Source: Neostapfia colusana
Taxonomy: Eukaryota; Streptophyta; Magnoliopsida; Poales; Poaceae
NCBI GenBank assembly: GCA_030760725.1
Contig: JASWHV010000012.1
Coordinates: 54,157,652-54,221,651, forward strand
Direction: 5' to 3'
DNA length: 64,000 nucleotides
Shown: positions 34,067-46,474 of the stretch, piece by piece
Layout of the letters: each line of letters begins with the position of its first letter
Position numbering within the stretch: position 1 is the first letter of the stretch
Notes under the pieces: generated by a model
The model's database searches: none
Told to the model about the DNA's origin: nothing
What the model saw: the letters and a program-made list of their open reading frames with translations, nothing else
Made by a program: the position numbers and the translations under genes

Positions 34067-35100
34067 TGTGACACCCGGTTCCGAAAACAGAACCAAGTTA
34101 ATGCATATGTGTGCACAAGATGTTCATCACACATACACATGTAATCCACAATCTGAATTCAGAATATAACCACAGATAAATAGTGTTTAATTACTTTATT
34201 ACATTGACTAATTGTCTCACTCATGATTGTCTATCTTATTCTTGCAGCGGAAGTCTCTAAAAGACAGCGGAAACAACTAAACAGCAGCAGGCTTCATCTT
34301 CAACTCCACATGCATGTTGATGGTAGTTTGCACGCCTAGTATTCCACATGGTCCTCGAAGTACTCATCTCCTGTAGCTGATGTTTATATGGTAATGCAAG
34401 GGTGAGTACATGTCGTACTAAGCAAGTACGGGAAAAGTATGACATCTAGCTTTCAACCAGGTAGGGAATAAAATGGCTCATTGCAGCAAGCAAATTTTCT
34501 TTCATAAACATGATAAAAACAACAACTATTTGTAAGTGAATTTAATCCCAATATAACCAAGTAAACAACAACATTCTTTCATCATAATTCACCATTTATC
34601 ACTTCTCATCCAGCCATTAATCTTTCTCAAGTTCATCTCATGCTCATAAATATTCATAACCATCTCATATTCATATAACCAAAACCAAAACTCATTATTA
34701 TGACTCAAAACAGTCCCAAAACATATCCCAATAACCATACCATAACCATACCAAATAACCATCCCAAGTTTTCCCTCTAATCATGGAAGTTGGCCAGGTG
34801 CTTGTGACCGGAAGCACGGCTATCATGATAGTTTTATACTCTGCAGAGGTGGCACCACTTTACCCACAAGTTTGTGATTTTGTCACCCGTCGGCGACTGC
34901 AGAACCTCCATTATACCAGTACACAACCATCGGTGTATGGCCAAGAGAACACAAAATAGCCTTTACAAAGGGGCTACTAGATGTATGGACTCACTGAGGT
35001 TTCACCGGCAGGCTCGAATCACCATTCTCCCACCCACGGGCCCCCTCTTGTGCCATGCAGTTCCCAGGGCAGTCCTCACTCAACTCTCATTCCCCGCGCC
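34067..35100 (-). repeat. 5' LTR of B, U5-side part
   Basis: It begins TGTGACACCC next to the primer site. The first ~700 bases only loosely resemble LTR C on the opposite strand (about 70-75 percent by eye). 34790-35095 matches the complement of 36380-36690 much better (about 93 percent by eye). It stops matching C near 35100. It does not resemble B's 3' LTR at comparable positions. Where this LTR ends and LTR C begins is uncertain. Confidence 0.7.
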
Positions 35101-35331
35101 AGGCCTCCGCTGGACACGTGGAGCTTCCGGAGCTCATTGCCGCAAGGGTAACGAGATTTGAAGCGGTTTTTCTTCTGTACATGAGGGAATACCGGTACGG
35201 AAGGAAACCAACTTGAATTCCACGTTGCTACCGCACCAAATCAATTGAAGATAAGTTGTTAAGATCCAAAAACAGTTTGAATAGAACTCTTATTCGAATT
35301 CCGATCAGAGTAGGACTCTTTGTTTTCCTCT

Positions 35332-35339
35332 TATAAATA
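35332..35339 (+). promoter_or_regulatory. Probable TATA box of LTR C
   Basis: TATAAATA preceded by AT-rich sequence and followed after ~30 bases by a C-rich, start-like stretch. This is the clearest promoter in the window. Confidence 0.55.
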
Positions 35340-37517
35340 GAACCGAAAACCTTTGGCCACAACCACGAACTTCTTTTCCACCTCCCGAAGTCGTCGACTT
35401 GGAGCCCTAGCCCCAACTCGCTGAGCTAACCACCTTCGCCAGAGTTTAGTCGCCGGAGAGCCGACGACAAGCCCCAACACGATCACCAGAGGAAACCCGA
35501 CGATCTGTTTTGCTGCCATTGTTGGGGGGAAGGTCCCGAAGAGAGTAAGGTAGGTCTCCAATACCACCTTACAACATGATCACGGTTTTCTTCGCATCTG
35601 TTCTCTCGATTCTTTCGAACAAAAGCTTTTTCGTGGATAGATCACGTGTTGATCGGTTTGATCTATATTTTGAGTCCAGATCATCACCACGTCCACATTT
35701 GATCTATACACCTCTGTTCATCATAAAACCCCATGCAAGAACACGTACAAACTAAACTGCACCATAGGATTAACATGCATATGCATCATTGCATTTTAAA
35801 GTAGAGTTTGTGCATGATATTGATTGCTATGAATCTTGTATGTGCGTGATCGCAAATAGAAAGACAAGCTCAGGGAGCTACCTACGAAGGACTACAACAG
35901 CAAGAGTTTGAGCAACAGAAACCGCAAGAACAAGGCAAGTGCTCCTTGACCATATTGATCCCATGTTTTTAGAAAGACTGTTTTGTTTCCGAAAAGGTGT
36001 GAGTGTGCTTGAGTCAACTTGATGGGAAACTCTTTCATGGGAGTTTACTAGTTTTGTAACCACCCTTGTCGCCGGGAAAGTTAATGAGTCGGGTATGGTT
36101 TTTACTTTTTGCTTCGCTGAGTCCACGGGATTACAGGAAGCGAGATAGATGTGTCTAGTTAACTGCACCCGTATGAATAATGAGAAACTGATGTTGATAA
36201 AAAATATGAATCGGGGGAGATCTAGGCAAGCCTTGGTTTGTGGATGAGGTAGAATGAGATGGTGGTTTACTTGCCGTAGATCTAAGGACCGGTTCATGCG
36301 AGCACATGCTAGGATAACAGTGCCACCACAAGGCCAAGTATGGGTGCGGCTTAGCTGAGTAATTAGGTAAGTTACTAGATTGTTATGGACCGTGGAAGGC
36401 GAGGGGAATGAGAGTTGAGTGAGGACTGCCCTGGGAACTCCATGGCACAAGAGGGGGCCCGTAGGTGGGAGAATTGGAGATTCTAGTCTGCCGGTGAAAC
36501 TTTAGTGAGTCCATACATCTAGTAGCCCCTTTGTAAAGGCTATTTTGTGATCTCTTGACCATACACCTACGGTTGTGTACTGGTATAATGGAGGTTCTGC
36601 AGTCACCGACGGGTGACGAAATCACAAACTTGTGGGTAAAGTGGTGCCACCACTGCAGAGTGTAAAACTATCATGATAGCCGAGCTTACGGTCACGAGCG
36701 CCTGGCCAACTTCCATGATTAGATGGGATGGCTATTGGGATGGATTTTGGGATGGTTTGGATGGTATTCGGTTTGGTTATGGTTTGGTCTTTGGATGTGG
36801 TTTACGGGACTGTTGAGTCCGGGCAATGAGATTGGTTGCATGACTGTTGAGTCATGGCAACGAGATTGGGTCTCAGAATGAGATGGAATTGAATATTAGA
36901 TGAAATGGTAGTGAATACGAGATGGTATTCATGAGATGGTAGTGAATACGAGATGGTATTCATGAGCAAAGTTGAGAAATATTAATGTCTGGTTAAGACA
37001 TGGAAAGTGATGAATCATGATGGAGGTATGTCATGTTTAAATACATGTTGGGATTACATTTATTTAAAGCTAAGTTGCTGTTTTTTTATCGTATTTTGAG
37101 AAATAAACTTTGCTTTCTGCAATGAGCCTTTTGTACCTACCTTGTTGTAAGCTACATGTCATACTTCCCGCTCTTACTAAGTACGTCATGTACTCACCCT
37201 TGCATTATCATACATCATCAGCAACAGAAGAGGAGTACTTCGACGAGCATGTGGAGTATTAGGCGTGAGATCCACCTCAACCTTGCCGGTGGAGTAAGAG
37301 ATGGAGCCGCTGCTGCTGCTTAGATGCTTGCGCACTAGTTAAAGACTTTCGCTGCTAGAATAAAGACTTCCGCGGCTAGATTATGACTTCCGCGGCTTGA
37401 ATGAGTCTGAGACTCATAAGACATTGTAATAAAACCCTGTTATTCGTGGTATTATTCTGAATTTCAGTTTGTGGATGATATGTGTATGTGTGATGAACAT
37501 CCTGGGTACACATACGC

Positions 37518-37522
37518 ATCAG
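37518..37522. repeat. Target site duplication ATCAG, left of A2
   Basis: ATCAG before the TGACACG end of A2's 3' LTR; repeated at 53009-53013. The flanks join into one LTR C sequence. Confidence 0.9.
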
Positions 37523-40500
37523 TGACACGACCCCACGGTCTTGTCGAGCCAGGATCAATCTGAGGGGTATTGCGTTGCACAGCACCGGATAACACACGTC
37601 AAAGGTACAAAGCGGAAGCGGAATTTTATTATATAAACAAGTTTGTGAACATGTTTACATCAAAATAAGTCCAGTCTACACTCACGGGCGTAGACTACGC
37701 ATCAAGTCCACGTTCAGCCCTTGAACGTGTCCTTGCTAGCACACACGCACACTAACTCTGCTGCGTGCACGACTCCCACTCGACGGGATTCCCCTCCTGG
37801 GGTTCCGTCTCCTCTTCGGGAGTCCCTTCCTCATAGAACCCTGCAAAAGCTTCAAACACAAGCAGTGAGCACGAAGGCTCAGCAAGTCTGACCCGTCTCA
37901 CCTAAACATGGAACTTCTACATGAGGGGTGATGGGTTACATGAGGTAAAAATCATTTGCAAGGACTCGCCTAATTAGTAGAACCTTACTTTCAAGTTTTA
38001 GCAGCAGGTTGTGGAGAACCTTACGCTAAGGCACATGAGAGAGCCTCAATCAAACAAGAAACACATTTCTCTCATGTACTTTGCCCAAAGTTGAAAAGAA
38101 CTTTAGTTAGCTCTAAACTACAGAAATTCATTAGCAATCAAGTCCATCTTTCAATCAGCAACATTTTAACATGTAACTAGCCTGTTCTTTCTACGTCACG
38201 GTACAGTGAACAAGTGGTACTCACTGACCGTGAGGGACGGCGATTATAATCGATTTACACCTGCAGAGTTACCCGAACAACCCGTCACGTACGCCCGTAC
38301 TCGATGTTGCCTACAACAACCATCACTGACGTCGTACGCAACTACCTTTCACCCATTAGCCAAATGTTGAACCGGCCCGTTCGTCCCGAGCAAGAGGTCT
38401 CTGCACGCGCATCTCAGTGCTGCCAGCCGATTTACACCTCGAGCTCTCAACCTACCCTCTGAACGACCAGCTATGCCTCAACACCCAGCTACCCGAGTTA
38501 CATCAGTTTCCCGGTTCCCATATAGCCGGTAGGTCTTCGGTACTGTTCTAGCTTGTTCAACAGGCCCACACATGGCTCGGTCCTCAATCAACACAAGCGG
38601 AGCTATAGCACCCAGGCCCCAAAGTCCTGCTGCCCTTACTCCCCGCTTGGTCTCATTTTCTTGCCATGTGTTTCATGTGCTATCACTACCCGAGTCGAGT
38701 GCCTCTAGCCTATGCTCGCGAGTAGTTCCAACTACTCGACTTGTACCGAATCCTACACTATATTAGCTTTGCAGTAGCTAACGGGGTTTTGCAATCCTAA
38801 ACCCAACCCATGGTTTTCTTGGCTATGCAGTTGGGTTTACAATCAAGACTCTAATGCAAAGAATCACAACAGTATTCAAAGATGTGCTCAAAACAATAAA
38901 CATTTGTAAAAAGGTTAATGCAAACCGGAGCTTGCCTTGCTGCTCTTGGTCGTAGGATAGCTGTTCCTCCGGAGTAACGAAGTCTAGGACTTCGGGTTCC
39001 TCCTCGACCTTAGCGACTACATGATAGAAGCAATACATGTATTAATTTAAATGCAGTTGTATTAACTTTTAAATTGTGAAGTCTATAATTCTTACTAGAC
39101 AAGCCCAATGACTGTGAAATTTTTACTGTGGATTGGTTACAACCTAAACAGAGACTTGGTCAAGTTTTAGTTGCAGCAAAGCTCATTTGAGCCCTCCACA
39201 ATTAATCATGTACTTGACCTTAATTGAAGGCTTTTAGGGTGTTCTAAGGATTTACATGAAACAAACTATGACTTTCTGAAAACTAGGTTTTCAGAGGGTT
39301 CTAATGGAGTTGGTCTCACTTAATTTGAAGGTTCCTAGCTAAAGATATGAGCTAAACAATTTCAGAGAAAATTCTGAAAATGTTTCTGAACATTTTCTAT
39401 TTTCTCTGGAACAGTTTCTCTAATCACACCATTAGGTGGATCAAATGAGCTCAAATGGGTCTGAAATTTTTATGGTAGTTCAGGGATATTTTGTTGAACA
39501 TCCCAGCAAAATTTCAGGATTTTCCTCCAAGGGATTCTCCAGTTAAAATTCCCAACCGTTTAAACTTTGAGGAATTAATTCTGGAGGAATAAAAATTTTC
39601 ATGAAGTGATCGGAAAGCTGAATCCAACAAAATTTGGTTCACTTGATTTGGAGCTTTCTAGCCAAAGTTATGAGAATTCGAAGTTTGGGAGAATTCTGAA
39701 AATCGGGAAAAAAGTTTAAACTCTCGGGGGCCCGTGGGACACGTGTCGGGCGCGGAGGTGTCCGGCACACCGGGGCTCACAGGGTATTTGCACGCCAGCA
39801 CAGCCGATCCCTGGCCACACCCGATCCCGATTTAAATTCTTCAGCCGCTGATACGTGGGCCAGCCGGCTTCGTCTTCCTCCCGCCGTTCTCTCGCGCCCG
39901 CGCCGCCGACCTCGCCGGAGCAGACTCGGGGCTCGCCGGCTCACCGCTGCTGGACCTCCCATGGTCTGAAACTCGCCGCCAGGGGGTTGTCGACGTCGAG
40001 GAACATGCCGGTGGTGTCAGGTCGGGCTGGGGGTGAGCGGAAATAGCTCGGCGACGTGCCGCGGCCTCGGTTGAGGTTCGGCGCTGTCGACCGTGGGTCC
40101 TAACCTGCTAACACCTCGAACAAACAATCCTACAGCATCAGTGTACCTCTAGGAAGCTCGACAAGGTGTCAAAAGGGTTCAGGGATGCCGGCAAGTCGGT
40201 CGGCACCGTGTGACCGATCGTGCCCGCCATGACCGCCCTTGATCAAGCTTGAAATTCATCACTCCTAGACAGTTTCACGCCACAGATGCAGAAAAGAACT
40301 TGATCGCCGGCTAGTCCAGCGTCTATGTGCAAGATTTGATAACCACCGAAAGATCATAGAGCGAGAATTTGAAGAATCCGTACCGGAAGCTCGGTTTACG
40401 ATCACCGGAGCAAAAACTGGAAATTCTCTGTGGATTCTTCACGGTTTGCTTCCAAACTTGGAGGAGAGCAGAACGGTGGTCGCGCGCTCCTGTTGCCTCT

Positions 40501-41585
40501 CTTGCTGGACCGTGAAAACGCCTGTGGAATGCTGTCCACGGGCGCCTGACTCTCGGCTGAGGCTAGGTCGCCGCGGTGGCAATCGTTTTCGGGCAAAGGA
40601 GGTCGGAGCTCGGGGTTTCTGGCGTTGGGAAGGTGGAGTGCGACCTCAGGTGGCTTTCTAGCAGCTCAGGAACAAAGGAGGAGATTGTTTTGCTGGTTTT
40701 CCCGATTGAGCAGAGAGCTGCGGCGAGAAACAATGCCGCTGCTCGGGTTTTCCCGCGAGAAGATAAAGCCGGACGACTCCTGCTCAGTGGAGGCGGTGCC
40801 GGTCGCGTGGGGGCGCGAGCACGCCGCCCTGGGCGCCAGCGCGCGGAGAGGGGAAGCAGCTGGTGGCGCCGGTAGCTGCTCGGTGGCACAGCCGACAGCT
40901 GCTCGGTGGAATTTCCACCGAGGCTGTGACTTTGTATGCAAGTTTTGCCTCCTTCTCTCTATGACATGTGGGTCCCACCCGGGGTTTTAACCTCTGAAAT
41001 TTACTCCTAATCACTGTTGTAAACAGTGAGCCCCAAAATACCCCTGGTGATTCAAATTATTCACACATGAGCCATTTGAATTGAGTAGAATTCAAATTGG
41101 GTTTGGTTTGAATGAATTTCAGCACAAGTTCAGTTTTGAATTCAAATAAAGTTTGAATTTGTCCCACTTAGCTCATGTCAAGATCAACTCCAAATGGAGT
41201 GAAAATTGGTGTGTGAGCTCACAAAAATGTGCTTAATAAGAATATGCCTCTCACTTTTAAATTCATGGGATAAAAACAGTTTGAATTTGAATATGGTTTC
41301 AAACTGCCCTCTTTCTAACTATACCCAAAATGACCTTAAAAAGGTTTTGAATTTGGGTGAAACTTGGCATGGACATCCTTAGCAATGTGTAGGAGTTTTC
41401 ATATGTCCAGCCCACCTATATCACATGTGGGAAATACCACTTTTGCAATATGTGAGTTTGTTCTCTAATGAGCATGTTGATGGTGGTTACTTGCTCTTCA
41501 TTTGTGTTCATCAACTTACTTCAAATGAAGTGTGTGGTGTGGTGATGAACACTTCAAATTGGTGTCAAAAACTGAGGCCCTTACA
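37523..41585 (-). repeat. 3' LTR of A2
   Basis: TGACACGACC...CCCTTACA on the plus strand, 4.06 kb. The GC-rich core (about 39720-40980) is bounded by CACGTGTC and by GACATGTGGGTCCCAC. A conserved hairpin is at 38033-38077. Open frames in the core are not genes. Confidence 0.93.
38033..38077 (-). other. Conserved LTR hairpin, A2 3' LTR
   Basis: ACATGAGAGA pairs with TCTCTCATGT (10 bp) around a 25-base loop with the conserved core. The stem is the same as in A1. Confidence 0.75.
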
Positions 41586-41601
41586 TCCCCCCCCTTAAAA
41601 G
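41586..41601 (-). promoter_or_regulatory. Polypurine tract of A2
   Basis: A C-run followed by TTAAAAG on the plus strand, i.e. CTTTTAAGGGGGG on the element strand, adjoining the 3' LTR. Confidence 0.9.
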
Positions 41602-41653
41602 AATCTCGTCCCGAGATTATAAGGTGAAAATGAGAGAGAGGACGGTGGAAAAA

Positions 41654-44600
41654 TTACCGGATATGCGACGTGAAAAAGTTGGGGTAGTTGGCACGAAGAA
41701 ATTCTTCGCTCTCCCATGTCGCTTCGTCCATGGAGTGATTACTCCATAGAACCTTGTAGAACCACAACGTACGGTTGCGTGTGGTTCGGGCCTTTTCGTC
41801 GATAATCTGCACCGGTTCCTCCCGATAGGTGAGATCCGGTTGCAGTTCTTCAATATCCTCCAGCTGAACGGTAGTTGATAGCTTAAGACACTTCCTCAGC
41901 TGGGAAATGTGAAAGACGTCGTGCATACCGGAAAGTGCTTCTGGTAATTTCAGCCGGTATGCCACTGATCCACATCTTTCGGTAATCTGGAATGGACCGA
42001 TGAATCGGGGTGCCAACTTTCCTCTCACCCCAAATCTGTTTACGCCCTTCATTGGAGACACCCGTAGATATACGTGATCTCTAACTTCGAATTGTAATGG
42101 GCGCCTTCTCCGGTCCGCATACTATTTCTGACGGGATTGAGCGGCTTTTAGGTTCGCTTGAATCAGTCGAACCTTTTCTTCCGCGTTGTTGACAAGGTCA
42201 ATCCCGAAGGTAACCCTTTCGCCAGACTCACACCAGTTCAATGGTGTGCGGCACTTTCTACCGTATAGCGCCTCGTAAGGTGCCATCTTGATGCTGGCTT
42301 GGTATCCATTGTTGTACGAGAACTCGGCTAACGGCAAGTGATCATCCCAATTCTTGCCGTGGTTGATAGCGCAAGCTCGTAGCATGTCTTCTAAGATCTG
42401 ATTTACCCGCTCCGTTTGCCCATCCGTCTGCGGGTGGTATGCTGAACTACGGATCAACTTCGTCCCCAAGGCAGCGTGCAGCTGCTCCCAAAAACGGGAC
42501 ACAAATAAAGTGCCCCGATCCGATATGATGGTACGGGGTACGCCATACAAGCATAGGATCCGTGAGATGTACAGTTCAGCGTACTTCTTGGCGTTGTAGT
42601 TGGTGTTGACCGGGATGAAATGGGCAACTTTGGTGAGCCGATCGACGATTACCCACACAGAATCATGTTTCTGCAAGGTGGTGGGTAAACCGACGATGAA
42701 GTCCATGCTCACCTCCTCCCATTTCCAGACAGGAATGCCCAGTGGTTGCAGCAGTCCCGGTTTCCGCATATGGTTTGCCTTCACCCTTCGACATGTATCA
42801 CACTCGGACATGTATTTTGCAGTCTCTCGCTTCATCCGTGTCCACCAAAACTTGCTTCTGAGTTCTTGATACATTTTGTTGCTGCCGGGGTGAATAGAAA
42901 ACTTTGACAAGTGAGCCTCATCAAAGATTTTCTTCCGTAATTCCGGGTTACGGGGTACGACGATCCGGTCCTTGAACCATAGGACGTCGTCTCCGTCCTT
43001 CCGGAAACATTTCAGCTCCCCACCATCTACACATCTCTGCAAATGCGACATGCCCTTGTCATGTTTCTGAGCTGCCGCTATCTCTTCACGGATGGTGGGG
43101 ATCAAAGCTAGGTTGTAGAGAGCTCCGTGTGGAATCACATGTAGTGGTGGTTCGCTCTCTTCCAACGGTGTGATAGTCAGATTGTTGACGTGTGACTTGC
43201 GGCTCAGCGCATCTGCCACTACGTTTGCCTTGCCCGGATGATAATGGATCTCTATTTCGTAATCCTTTATCAGCTCTAACCATCTTCGTTGCCTCATGTT
43301 CAGCTCCTTCTGAGTGAATATGTACTTGAGGCTTTTGTGGTCGGTATATAAATGTACGAGGTTACCGAGTAGGTAGTGCCTCCACATCTTCAGTGCAAGT
43401 ACCACGGCAGCGAGCTCCAAGTCGTGGGTTGGATAATTCTGCTCATGGTTTCTAAGCTGCCGTGATCCATACGCGACCACTCTTTGGTCTTGCATCAGCA
43501 CACATCCGAGCCCAATGCCGGATGCATCGCAGTACACATCGAACGGTTTTGTTGTGTCTGGCTGCGCCAAAACCGGTGCTGGTGTTTGACTAAAGCCTTG
43601 AATGCTGCTTCACATGCTGGACTCCAAACATATTTGGTAGCCTTCTTCAGCAGCTCTGTCATAGGCTTGGCAATCTTCGAGAAGTTCGGAATGAACCTCC
43701 GATAATATCCCGCGAGTCCGAGGAAACTCCGTACCTCGTGAACAGTTCTCGGGGATTTCCAATTCAGCACTTGAGTGATCTTGCTCGGGTCCACAGCGAT
43801 ACCCTCCGCTGAGATGATATGCCCGAGAAAAGGAACTTGCGATATCCAAAACTCGCATTTGCTGAATTTCGCGTATAACTTGTGGTCCCGCAGCCGTTGC
43901 AAGACTATACGCAGATGCTTCTTGTGATCTTCTTCCGACTTGGAATATACCAGGATGTCGTCGATGAAGACCACGACAAACTTGTCCAGCTCCGGCATGA
44001 ATACCGAGTTCATTAAGTACATGAAGTGAGCTGGAGCATTGGTAAGGCCAAAGGACATGACCAGGTACTCATAAAGTCCGTACCTTGTCGAGAAAGCTGT
44101 CTTTGGAATGTCCTCAGCCCTTATCTTAATCTGATGGTACCCGGATCTTAAATCCATCTTGGAAAAGATCTTTGCTTTGACCAACTGATCAAACAACATG
44201 TCGATCCGTGGCAACGGGTACTTGTTCTTGATGGTTACGGCATTTAATGGACGATAGTCCATCCAAAGCCGTAACGTCTCATCCTTTTTCTTGACAAATA
44301 ATGCCGAACAGCCCCATGGCGAGGAGCTCGGCCTAATAAAACCCTTCTCCAGAAGGTCCGTGAGCTGAGTCTTCAGTTCAGCCAACTCCTTGGGCGCCAT
44401 CTTGTACGGCCTTCGGGATATTGGCATGGTTCCCGGTGCAAGTTCAATCTTGAACTCCACCTCTCTATCGGGTGGCATCCCCGGCAAATCGTCCGGGAAT
44501 ACGTCAGGGAACTCTCGGACTACTGGGATATCTTCCAATCTGATGGTTGTGGCTTGATAGACACTTGGAATTTTTATTTCTGGACTGTCCAGAAATAAGG

Positions 44601-46203
44601 AGTGAGACCCGTGCACTTCTGAGTTTAAGTGCACGACTCGAAGGACGGTGTCTAAAACAGCGCCGTGGCGGGTTAACCACGACATCCCTAGGATGACATC
44701 GACCTTCTGACCCTCTAAGATAATGAGAGACGTGGGGTACACTCTACCCGCTAAGCATAATGGTGCTTTGGAGACCATTACGCTTGCTGAAATCTTCCCA
44801 CCCGGTGAACAAATTAAATATGGACTATCGGTGGGTAGTATTTGCATGCTATGTTTATCAATGAAAGCTTGGCTAATGAAGCTATGCGTGGCGCCTGAAT
44901 CAAATAATATTATGGCGGGATGCTGGTGGAGTTGGAACATACCCGCAAGGATTGGCTCACCCTCCGGTACGTCCTCAATGGCAAGCTGGTGGACGGTGCC
45001 GGGCCTAGGGTTTGCCCGCCGCTCATTAGTAGGGTTCCGGGGTTGATTCCTCCCGGGAAACTGTGGTGCCACTCCGCCGCCTTGCCTCTCCGGGCAACTG
45101 CTCGCGAAGTGTCCTGGACGATCACACTTGTAACATGTGGCCGCTGCTGGTGTAGTGCTCGGGGGATGAAAGCCCGGCATGCGTTGCTGAGGTGCATACG
45201 CACGCGGCATCGCCCGCTGCTGCTGTTGTTGCAGAGGTGGTACTGGCAGTGCCGGCCTAAATGCCGGTGAAGAGTACGGCCGACTGCGGAACGGCATCGA
45301 CCGCTGTGGTGGCTGCCAGCGTGGACCTGATGGTGGGCGATTCACCATACGAAACTTCTGAGAAGGACCGCCTCCTTCTCCACTGCTTTGCGGCACGCTT
45401 CGCTTTCGCTCCGCCGCTGCTAACTCCTTGCCGGAGTCATCCTGAACAATCACAGCATCAATGATGTCGTTGAGGCTGCCGCGATTGAACATCGCCAACT
45501 TGTACTTCAGGAGCGGGTTAAGCCCCTAGTAAAAATGGTCCCGCCGCTTCTCGTCGGTATCGGCATGATACGACGCATAAAGCGCGAGATCGTTGAACGC
45601 CCTGGAGTATTCCAGCGCGTTCTGGCTCCCTTGCTGCAGGTGCAGAAACTCCTGCGTCTTCCTCTTCATCAGACCTGGCGGTATGTGATAGGCCCTGAAG
45701 GCCGTCCGAAACTCCGTCCAGGTCATCACTCGGTCGGTGGGCTGTGAAGCACAGAAGTTGGCCCACCACGCGCTCGCGGATCCTTGGAGCTGCTGGACCG
45801 CGAACTGAGTCTTGCGCTGCTCACTTATCTGGAGCAGCCCAAACTTCATCTCTATCGCGCAGAGCCAGTTGTCCGCGTCAAGAGGTTCATCCGCCCTTGA
45901 GAATACAGGGGGATGAGTCGCCAGGAAGTCGGAGTAGGAGCTCTGTTGACGCTCCTCACGGTCTTGACGTATCTCTGGGCGAGACGTATTGGCAATAAGA
46001 GTTTGCAGCAACTCCCTGTGCTGCTGATGTGAACCCGCCATTGCCGCGACAATGTCGGCCAATGTAACCGTTGGCAGTGGCGGTGGCGGTGTTTGCTGTT
46101 GCTGTTGCTGCTGCTGTCCCGAGGAGTCCTCGGGAGGTGGTTGGGAGGTCTCTCCCCCTTGACTAGTACCCCCAACGTCCGGGTTGGCACGAGTACGCGT
46201 CAT
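41654..46203 (-). pseudogene. gag-pol: gag-pol polyprotein of A2, broken
   Basis: The same start (MTRTRANPDVGG, ATG at 46203) and domain order as A1: capsid, CCHC knuckle with CYKCDRPGHFASSC, protease DSGA, RT with FIDD, RNase H, integrase with HHCC and intact QTER, chromodomain-like tail ending at 41654. Breaks: TAG 45526-45528 (CAG in A1) after capsid; a 7-base loss between 43581 and 43582 at the RT-RNase H border; TAG 42122-42124 (CAG in A1) in late integrase. RT also reads LRLWMDYRPL where A1 and E have LRLCVDYRPL. It is less damaged than A1, but no full polyprotein is possible. Confidence 0.93.
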
Positions 46204-46474
46204 TCTGAAATTCAAAACAGCAGTGATTAGCACATGTCTTACTTAAAATTCCATATGCAACAGTAGGTATTGAAGTGACACATGATTAATTTGCACAACA
46301 TTCACATATATTGATAAAGCAAAAACTTTATACAAGATACATTATTCTCGGTCTCCGAGAAGTCGTGCTCATGTCGTCACTACCTATACATACGCTACTG
46401 TCTACACGACATGTCACTGATTACAAAAGTTGGGTTACACTATCCTGGCTGCCCTACATGGCAACTGTAACCCC
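46204..46474 (-). other. ORF0-gag spacer of A2
   Basis: Matches the A1 spacer, including the pyrimidine tract and CAG directly before the gag ATG. No gene. Confidence 0.6.

Larger units (their letters stand above)
35101..37522 (+). repeat. LTR C (sense), part 1, left end unclear
   Basis: A plus-strand LTR whose last bases are at 53014-53055 after the A2 insertion. TATAAATA at 35332-35339 is a likely promoter, with a coding-poor transcribed region after it. 36380-36690 is a block shared with B's 5' LTR and with D2. No TGT start could be placed, so the U3 is probably truncated near 35100. No credible gene lies here. Confidence 0.7.

Noticed and set aside
35228..35567. Minus-strand frames of 62-78 codons upstream of LTR C
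   Set aside because: They overlap the probable TATA box and transcription start of LTR C on the other strand. No domain.
36383..36625. Frame resembling the one at 34874-35161, suggesting a conserved small protein
   Set aside because: The similarity is of LTR DNA in inverted orientation, and the frames are not kept with codon-wise conservation. Better explained as the conserved LTR block.
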